From an uncultured Campylobacter sp. (GTDB lineage: Bacteria > Campylobacterota > Campylobacteria > Campylobacterales > Campylobacteraceae): a DNA stretch of 36,920 bases. How positions within the stretch are numbered: position 1 is the stretch's first letter; every line of letters starts with the position of its first letter. The notes under the pieces were generated by a model, which was not told where the DNA came from, did no database searches, and saw nothing but the letters and a program-made list of their open reading frames with translations. The DNA is taken from assembly GCF_937981295.1 (NCBI RefSeq), contig NZ_CALJPC010000003.1, positions 1-36,920 of the forward strand, read 5' to 3'. The position numbers were made by a program, and so were the translations under genes. Shown here piece after piece: positions 32,623 to 36,920 of the stretch.

Positions 32623-33621
32623 CTAGTTTATGCTCTTGCCACCGAATTTCAAAAGCGCGCTGCCCCACGTAAAGCCGCCGCCGAACGCATCCAAAAGCAT
32701 AAGTGAGCCGTTTCTGAGCCTGCCGCTCTCGTAAGCATCATTTATCGCCATCGGGATCGACGCCGAGCTCGTGTTGCCGTATTTGCCGATCGTAAGCACG
32801 CATTGTTCGTCGCTAAATTCTAGTCTCGCCTTAACCGCCTCGATGATGCGTAAATTTGCCTGATGCGGGATGAAAAGATCGACCTGCTCGGGCAAAATTT
32901 TATTTTTCGCCAAAATCTCCACGACGTCGTTACTAAGCGTCGGTACCGCGATTTTAAAGACCTCGCGCCCGGCCATCTGCATGAAGCCTAGCTTTTCGTC
33001 GATAATTTTTTGGCTGAGTGGATTGACGCTACCCGGGGCTGCGGTGATGAGAAGATCGCCCTTGCTGCCGTCGCTAGCGGTATGAACGTCGATGATTTCG
33101 TTATCGTCGCGCGCCGCGATAACCGCAGCGCCCGCACCGTCGCCGAAAAGTATGCACGTAGCGCGATCGCTCCAATCGACTATCGAGCTTAGCTTTTCCG
33201 TGCCGATTATCAACACGTGTTTTTTAGCACCGCTTTCGATGAGGGATTTTGCAAGCTCCAAAAGATAGATGAAGCCCGTACAGGCGGCATTTATATCAAA
33301 CGCCGTGATGCCGAAGTTCAAACCCAGTTTATTCGCGATGACGCATGCTGTCGAGGGCATACAGAAATAATCGGGCGAGATCGTAGCGCAGATTATCGCA
33401 TCGATCTCGTTTTTTTGCAAACCGCTACGCTCGATCGCAAGCGCTGCGGCCTTCATGCCCAAATCGCTAGTGGTCTCGCCCTTTGCTATGCGGCGCTCAT
33501 GAATGCCTGTTCGCTTGACGATCCATTCATCGCTCGTTTCAACCATCTTTTCAAGATCGAAATTGGTTAAAATTTCGCTCGGCGCGTATGCTGCGATTGA
33601 GATCATCGAGGCTTTTTGCAT
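32623..33621 (-). CDS. fabH: beta-ketoacyl-ACP synthase III
   Basis: A 332-residue condensing enzyme that starts fatty-acid synthesis from acyl-CoA and malonyl-ACP. The catalytic Cys114 is in INAACTGFIY, the His in LFIPHQANLRII and the Asn in KYGNTSSASIP. The C-terminal DAFGGGFTWGSALLKF is typical. It is the last gene of the rpmF-plsX-fabH group, 8 bp after plsX. Confidence 0.97.
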   Translation of the reverse strand: MQKASMISIAAYAPSEILTNFDLEKMVETSDEWIVKRTGIHERRIAKGETTSDLGMKAAALAIERSGLQKNEIDAIICATISPDYFCMPSTACVIANKLGLNFGITAFDINAACTGFIYLLELAKSLIESGAKKHVLIIGTEKLSSIVDWSDRATCILFGDGAGAAVIAARDDNEIIDVHTASDGSKGDLLITAAPGSVNPLSQKIIDEKLGFMQMAGREVFKIAVPTLSNDVVEILAKNKILPEQVDLFIPHQANLRIIEAVKARLEFSDEQCVLTIGKYGNTSSASIPMAINDAYESGRLRNGSLMLLDAFGGGFTWGSALLKFGGKSIN

Positions 33622-33629
33622 TCGTTTTC

Positions 33630-34622
33630 CTATTCGTTTGAAGAAATTTCGCTTTCTATCGCGGAGTTGATTTTAGAATCTGCAAATTTAAGCGCTTGAA
33701 AGATCGCGTTTTTAACGGCTTTCGGGGTGCTTTTGCCATGGCTTATGATGACGCATTCTTTGACGCCTAAAAGCGGCGCACCGCCATATTCGTCATAATC
33801 CGTACTTTTTTTGATAATTTTAAAGACGCGTTTCATCAAGATGGAGCCTGCGATGGCGATCGGGGATTTTTTAGTTTCGTTTTTGATAAGTTTGCCGATA
33901 GCGCTTGCGACACCTTCGCTAGATTTTAGCATAATGTTGCCGATAAATCCGTCGCACACGACCACGTCTACCGATCCGTCAAAAATTTGATTGCCTTCGA
34001 CATTACCGATAAAATTTTGCATCTTCTTAAGCATATGAAAGGTTTCTTTTGTTACCTCGTTGCCTTTGCTATCCTCCTCGCCGTTGGATAATAAGCCGAT
34101 GCGTGGCGCGTTTAAACCCATAATCTCCTTGGCGTATGCTTCGCCCATAATTGCGAATTGAAACAAATTCTCAGGCTTACAATCCACATAAGCGCCCACA
34201 TCAAGCACCAGCGTGCGTCCACCTATGGAATTTGGCATCAGCGTAGCAATTGCCGGGCGCAAGATACCTTTGAGCCTTCCTATGCGAAGCGTAGCAAGAC
34301 TCATCGTAGCGCCGCTATGTCCTGCTGATACCACGGCTTTGCAAGTGCCGTCTTTTACTAGATCGACCGCTTTAAAGATGCTACTCTCTTTGCGTTTAAG
34401 AGCATCGGTTGCGCCCTCTTTCATCTCGAAAACTTCGCTTGCAGCTACGTAAGTAATATATTTCTCAAAGCCTTGATCTTGTGGAATAAAAGGCTTGATT
34501 TGCGCTTCGTCGCCTACCAAAAACGCATTAAATTTACGCTCTCGCAGCGCATCTACGACTCCGTTTATTATCGGCTCGCAGCCGAAATCACCGCCCATCG
34601 CGTCTATAGCAACGGAAATCAT
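33630..34622 (-). CDS. plsX: phosphate acyltransferase PlsX
   Basis: A 330-residue enzyme converting acyl-ACP to acyl-phosphate, the PlsY substrate. The N-terminal VAIDAMGGDFGCEPIINGV is diagnostic. VVSAGHSGATMSLATLRIGR, DVGAYVDCKPENLFQFA and VVCDGFIGNIMLKSSEG are conserved blocks. ATG 34622 lies 4 bp after the rpmF stop. Peripheral membrane/cytoplasmic. Confidence 0.97.
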   Translation of the reverse strand: MISVAIDAMGGDFGCEPIINGVVDALRERKFNAFLVGDEAQIKPFIPQDQGFEKYITYVAASEVFEMKEGATDALKRKESSIFKAVDLVKDGTCKAVVSAGHSGATMSLATLRIGRLKGILRPAIATLMPNSIGGRTLVLDVGAYVDCKPENLFQFAIMGEAYAKEIMGLNAPRIGLLSNGEEDSKGNEVTKETFHMLKKMQNFIGNVEGNQIFDGSVDVVVCDGFIGNIMLKSSEGVASAIGKLIKNETKKSPIAIAGSILMKRVFKIIKKSTDYDEYGGAPLLGVKECVIISHGKSTPKAVKNAIFQALKFADSKINSAIESEISSNE

Positions 34623-34626
34623 CGGA

Positions 34627-34773
34627 TTAATATTCGCCCGTAGTTTTGTTTATTCTATGCGGAATTTTCCAGCTTCCGTCTTTATCTTTGACGGGAATCG
34701 GAAGGGTCACTTTGTAGTGAGTGCGTCTTTTCGCCGCACGAGTTTTACTAACTCTTCGCTTTGGAACTGCCAT
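34627..34773 (-). CDS. rpmF: 50S ribosomal protein L32
   Basis: A 48-residue ribosomal protein read from the minus strand: MAVPKRRVSKTRAAKRRTHY, then KVTLPIPVKDKDGSWKIPHR and INKTTGEY. The start has an AAAGGAG RBS. Its place between yceD and plsX is the common bacterial arrangement. Epsilonproteobacterial L32 often lacks the zinc-binding cysteines; none are present here. Confidence 0.95.
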   Translation of the reverse strand: MAVPKRRVSKTRAAKRRTHYKVTLPIPVKDKDGSWKIPHRINKTTGEY

Positions 34774-34791
34774 TTTTTCTCCTTTATAAAT

Positions 34792-35145
34792 TTAGTTCTT
34801 GCATTCTTCGCAATAAAAATAGTCGCTTTTGAAAGCTTCCGTTTCGCTTCTTAAAATTTCATCCAGATCAACTTCGGTGCCGAAAAACTCCATAACGTCC
34901 AAGCTTTCGTGCCTTTCGTCGTTAAAAACGCCTTCGCTTAAAAGCAAATTTACGCTCTCGCTCACGTCAAGATCGAATTCTTTGCCGCAGCGATCGCAAA
35001 TGTATGGAATTTTACCCTTAATTTCGCCTTTGCACTCGATAAACTTAGAGTCTTTTCGTTTTAAATTTCCGCTAAGTTTAAGTCCGTCCCTCGAAATTTC
35101 AAACGGCACGGGCGATGCGGAAATTTTAGCAAAAGCGATCTTCAC
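34792..35145 (-). CDS. yceD: DUF177 / YceD family protein
   Basis: A 117-residue protein with the family's metal-ribbon-like CDRCGKEFDLDV (about residues 50-61) and a C-terminal CEECKN. YceD homologues are encoded immediately upstream of rpmF across bacteria and are linked to 23S rRNA processing or accumulation in plants and E. coli. The start is ATG 35145, 9 bp after the ndk stop. Confidence 0.9.
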   Translation of the reverse strand: MKIAFAKISASPVPFEISRDGLKLSGNLKRKDSKFIECKGEIKGKIPYICDRCGKEFDLDVSESVNLLLSEGVFNDERHESLDVMEFFGTEVDLDEILRSETEAFKSDYFYCEECKN

Positions 35146-35154
35146 GCGGCACTC

Positions 35155-35568
35155 TTAGCAAATTTCTCTTTTTGCAAAGAAAAATGCGATCTCGGTTTTT
35201 GCGTTTTCTAGGCTGTCGCTGCCGTGAACGGCGTTAGCGTCGATGCTGTCTGCAAAATCCGCTCTGATCGTGCCTTTATCGGCTTTTTTCGGATCGGTAG
35301 CGCCCATTAGCGCGCGATTTTTAGCTACGGCATCATCGCCTTCTAGCACCATTACGACCACCGGACCGCTAGTCATAAACTCAATCAGATCCTTATAAAA
35401 AGGGCGATCCTTGTGAATTTCATAAAATTTACCCGCATCTTCGGCGCTTAGGCATAATTTTTTAGCCGCTGCGATTCTTAGTCCGTGGCTTTCGAAACGA
35501 TCGATAATTTTGCCGATAACGCCCTTTTTAACGGCATCAGGCTTAATAATAGAAAGCGTTTGCTGCAT
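35155..35568 (-). CDS. ndk: nucleoside diphosphate kinase
   Basis: A 137-residue enzyme balancing NTP pools. The N-terminal TLSIIKPDAVKKGVIGKII and the catalytic His115 in NAVHGSDS are present, and GPVVVMVLEGDDAV precedes NRALMGATDP. RBS AAGGAG. A minus-strand TACAAT at 35594-35599 is a likely -10 box. It heads the ndk-yceD-rpmF-plsX-fabH group with gaps of 19 bp or less. Confidence 0.97.
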   Translation of the reverse strand: MQQTLSIIKPDAVKKGVIGKIIDRFESHGLRIAAAKKLCLSAEDAGKFYEIHKDRPFYKDLIEFMTSGPVVVMVLEGDDAVAKNRALMGATDPKKADKGTIRADFADSIDANAVHGSDSLENAKTEIAFFFAKREIC

Positions 35569-35593
35569 ATAATCTCCTTAAAGTGAAAGGCGG

Positions 35594-35599
35594 ATTGTA
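35594..35599 (-). promoter_or_regulatory. -10 box for ndk and the lipid/L32 operon
   Basis: Minus-strand TACAAT in TTTTTCGATACAATCC, 26 bp upstream of the ndk ATG. It lies between the fdxA terminator and ndk. Confidence 0.55.
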
Positions 35600-35640
35600 T
35601 CGAAAAATAGGTTAAAATTTATTTAAGGATTGAATGAATT

Positions 35641-35670
35641 AAAATTCCGCGCATTTGATCGCGGAATTTT
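35641..35670 (-). terminator. intrinsic terminator of fdxA
   Basis: A perfect 11-bp stem, AAAATTCCGCG (35641-35651) with CGCGGAATTTT (35660-35670), and an 8-nt loop, 5 bp past the fdxA stop. The minus-strand RNA ends in a T-rich tail. Confidence 0.85.
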
Positions 35671-35675
35671 ATCTG

Positions 35676-35960
35676 CTAAGCAAATACCGGGGTATCTCCG
35701 CTGCGTAGATCCGCACCTATACTATCCCTGCTAGGTTGACCCGCTACGATGTCGCTCCAGACGATACAGCCGTCGGTCGGACAGGCGCTAGCGCAAGCCG
35801 GCTCGTCGTTGTAGCCCACGCACTCGACGCATTTATCGGCATATACATAGTAGCTATCCTCGCCACTTGGGTTATCGCTATCGTCCACGATCGCATTTAC
35901 CGGGCACTCGTCGATGCATGAGCCGCAACTAATGCAAATATCGGTGATTTTTACAGCCAT
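35676..35960 (-). CDS. fdxA: 2[4Fe-4S] ferredoxin
   Basis: A 94-residue electron carrier. I place the start at ATG 35960 (AAAGGAGAAACA upstream) giving MAVKITDICISCGSC; the longer frame to 36041 reads AT-rich leader sequence. Cluster motifs are CISCGSCIDECP and the loop-containing CVECVGYNDEPACASACP. In C. jejuni fdxA is iron-induced and divergent from ahpC, as here. It differs from the fdxB at 25067 in having a longer second loop and C-terminus. Confidence 0.92.
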   Translation of the reverse strand: MAVKITDICISCGSCIDECPVNAIVDDSDNPSGEDSYYVYADKCVECVGYNDEPACASACPTDGCIVWSDIVAGQPSRDSIGADLRSGDTPVFA

Positions 35961-36015
35961 TGTTTCTCCTTTATCAAAAAATGTGGAGTAATGATAACAT
36001 ACTAAATTTAAAAAA

Positions 36016-36036
36016 TGATAAAATTTAATATTATCA
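36016..36036. promoter_or_regulatory. dyad in the fdxA/ahpC divergent promoter region (possible Fur/PerR-type operator)
   Basis: TGATAA (36016-36021) and TTATCA (36031-36036) form an inverted repeat separated by 9 AT bases. It lies in the 180-bp gap between fdxA and ahpC. Fur-family operators are AT-rich GATAAT/ATTATC dyads and ahpC is PerR-controlled in Campylobacter, so the position is suggestive. Not proven. Confidence 0.35.
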
Positions 36037-36100
36037 AGCAAATAAATTTTATTATATAAAAATTTTCATCAAATTTCAGCAAATCTAAAGTTTTAAAATG

Positions 36101-36106
36101 TATAAT
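36101..36106 (+). promoter_or_regulatory. -10 box for ahpC
   Basis: TATAAT in TTTAAAATGTATAATCGCC, 35 bp upstream of the ahpC ATG. AAGGAG at 36129-36134 is the RBS. Confidence 0.65.
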
Positions 36107-36140
36107 CGCCATCATAAATTTTATTAACAAGGAGAAACAA

Positions 36141-36737
36141 ATGATAGTAACCAACAAAGCCGTTGATTTCACGGCAACTGCGGTTTTAGGCAACAACGAA
36201 ATAGTTGAGGATTTCAACCTCTATAAAAATATCGGCGAAAAAGGCGCGGTCGTATTCTTTTATCCAAAAGATTTTACCTTCGTCTGCCCAAGCGAGATCA
36301 TTGCATTCGATCACAGATATCAAGATTTCAAATCCAAAGGCATCGAAGTTATCGGCGTTAGCTGCGATAGCGAGTTTACCCACCTTGCGTGGAAAAACAC
36401 TCCGGTAAACGCAGGCGGTATCGGCAAAGTGCAGTTCCCGCTAGTTTCGGATATTACGAAGGATATCGCACGCAGCTTCGACGTGCTGTTCGGTAACGCT
36501 GTAGCGCTTCGCGGCAGCTTCCTACTTGATAAAGACGGCACCGTCCGCCACGCTGTCATCAACGACCTACCGCTTGGTCGCAATATCGACGAGATGCTAA
36601 GAATGGTCGATACGATGCTATTTACGAACGAGCACGGCGAGGTCTGCCCTGCAGGCTGGCACAAGGGCGATGCAGGGATGAAAGCAGACCCTAAAGGCGT
36701 CGCAGAGTATCTAGACAAAAACGCGAGCAAACTATAA
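36141..36737 (+). CDS. ahpC: alkyl hydroperoxide reductase / 2-Cys peroxiredoxin
   Basis: A 198-residue thioredoxin-fold peroxidase that removes H2O2 and organic peroxides. The peroxidatic Cys49 is in FTFVCPSEI and the resolving Cys169 in GEVCPAGWHKGD. VIGVSCDSEFTHLAWKNTP and LRGSFLLDKDGTVRHAV are typical. No AhpF is adjacent, so reduction is by thioredoxin or another partner as in Campylobacter. Codon use (CTA, GGT, AAA) fits high expression. Confidence 0.97.
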   Translation: MIVTNKAVDFTATAVLGNNEIVEDFNLYKNIGEKGAVVFFYPKDFTFVCPSEIIAFDHRYQDFKSKGIEVIGVSCDSEFTHLAWKNTPVNAGGIGKVQFPLVSDITKDIARSFDVLFGNAVALRGSFLLDKDGTVRHAVINDLPLGRNIDEMLRMVDTMLFTNEHGEVCPAGWHKGDAGMKADPKGVAEYLDKNASKL

Positions 36738-36867
36738 TTCGTGAAATTCTTCGCGCTGGCGTACAAATTCTAACCGCGTAAGGTTTAAATTTAGCCTTGC
36801 ACGGGCTATTAAAGCTAGCAAAGCTTTCTAAATTCCGCTGCCAAAATTTTGAGTCGCGGCGGCGGAA

Positions 36868-36920
36868 TTCCAAAAATTCCAAAAATTCCAAAAATTCCAA
36901 AAATTCCAAAAATTCCAAAA
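36868..36920. repeat. 9-bp tandem repeat array (continues past window)
   Basis: At least six head-to-tail copies of TTCCAAAAA start at 36868, 36877, 36886, 36895, 36904 and 36913; the last is cut by the window end. The unit is a multiple of three, so on the minus strand it reads as a repeated Phe-Leu-Glu or equivalent, but I see no credible gene there. Confidence 0.9.

Noticed and set aside
36691..36918. Minus-strand frame starting with repeated Glu-Phe-Leu residues
   Set aside because: The N-terminus is just translation of the 9-bp tandem repeat and the rest is antisense to the ahpC end and its 3' flank.

Overview
The window reads as chromosome of a Campylobacter-type epsilonproteobacterium, most likely one of the higher-GC, anaerobic, oral-type species. 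I infer this from the ubiquitous AAATTTTAA-type words, short intergenic -10 boxes (TATAAT with little visible -35), and gene order shared with Campylobacter: ahpC/fdxA divergent, then ndk-yceD-rpmF-plsX-fabH, and plsY-folB-cosR-fdxB-ppx. The species cannot be fixed from the sequence alone. I found no rRNA, tRNA, CRISPR array, transposase or phage gene.

Layout. 1-1084 (-): most of the ribosome-biogenesis GTPase gene der, cut by the window edge. 1560-3404 (+): two tandem EamA drug/metabolite exporters. 3555-7965 (+): a tightly packed five-gene cluster and the most striking part of the window. It encodes an ATP-dependent activator, a double-cubane-type reductase (2-hydroxyacyl-CoA dehydratase family), a Tat-exported ModA-like binding protein, a NapH-like membrane polyferredoxin, and a radical SAM protein that closely matches NifB, the carbide synthase of nitrogenase cofactor assembly. 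It closes with a strong intrinsic terminator. 8232-9782 (+): a Tat-exported, heme-free flavocytochrome-c-type reductase with its own promoter, followed by an unusually long hairpin and a terminator. 10180-12967 (+): proB and proA (proline synthesis), with a small frameshifted EF-hand secreted-peptide gene between them.

13354-17501 (+): a probable cystine uptake operon with two paralogous binding proteins, a permease, an ATPase and a PLP-dependent trans-sulfuration enzyme. 17938-20754 (-): polA with an intact proofreading site and a low-complexity linker. 20899-22738 (+): DUF2249 protein, a polytopic heme-copper-oxidase/NnrS-like membrane protein, and a MIP18/DUF59 Fe-S protein, probably an undescribed respiratory or NO-related unit. 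22739-23623: about 0.9 kb without a convincing gene but with degenerate 40-bp tandem repeats.

23624-30667 (-): HerA/FtsK-like ATPase, plsY, folB, a CosR/HP1043-type response regulator directly followed by an overlapping sensor kinase gene, a ferredoxin, and a Ppx/GppA phosphatase. 30762-31685 (+): a divergent MTHFR-like flavoprotein. 31686-32622: a gene-poor stretch with a possible decayed reading frame. 32623-35960 (-): the fatty-acid/phospholipid cluster (yceD, rpmF, plsX, fabH) led by ndk, and the ferredoxin fdxA. fdxA is divergent from ahpC (36141-36737, +), with a dyad element between them. The window ends inside a 9-bp tandem repeat.

Functionally the window mixes housekeeping genes with several anaerobic iron-sulfur and flavin redox modules. 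The 3.6-8.0 kb cluster is the best candidate for an undescribed system: a nitrogenase-like cofactor-building enzyme beside an ATP-driven low-potential reductase, with no nitrogenase structural genes in view.
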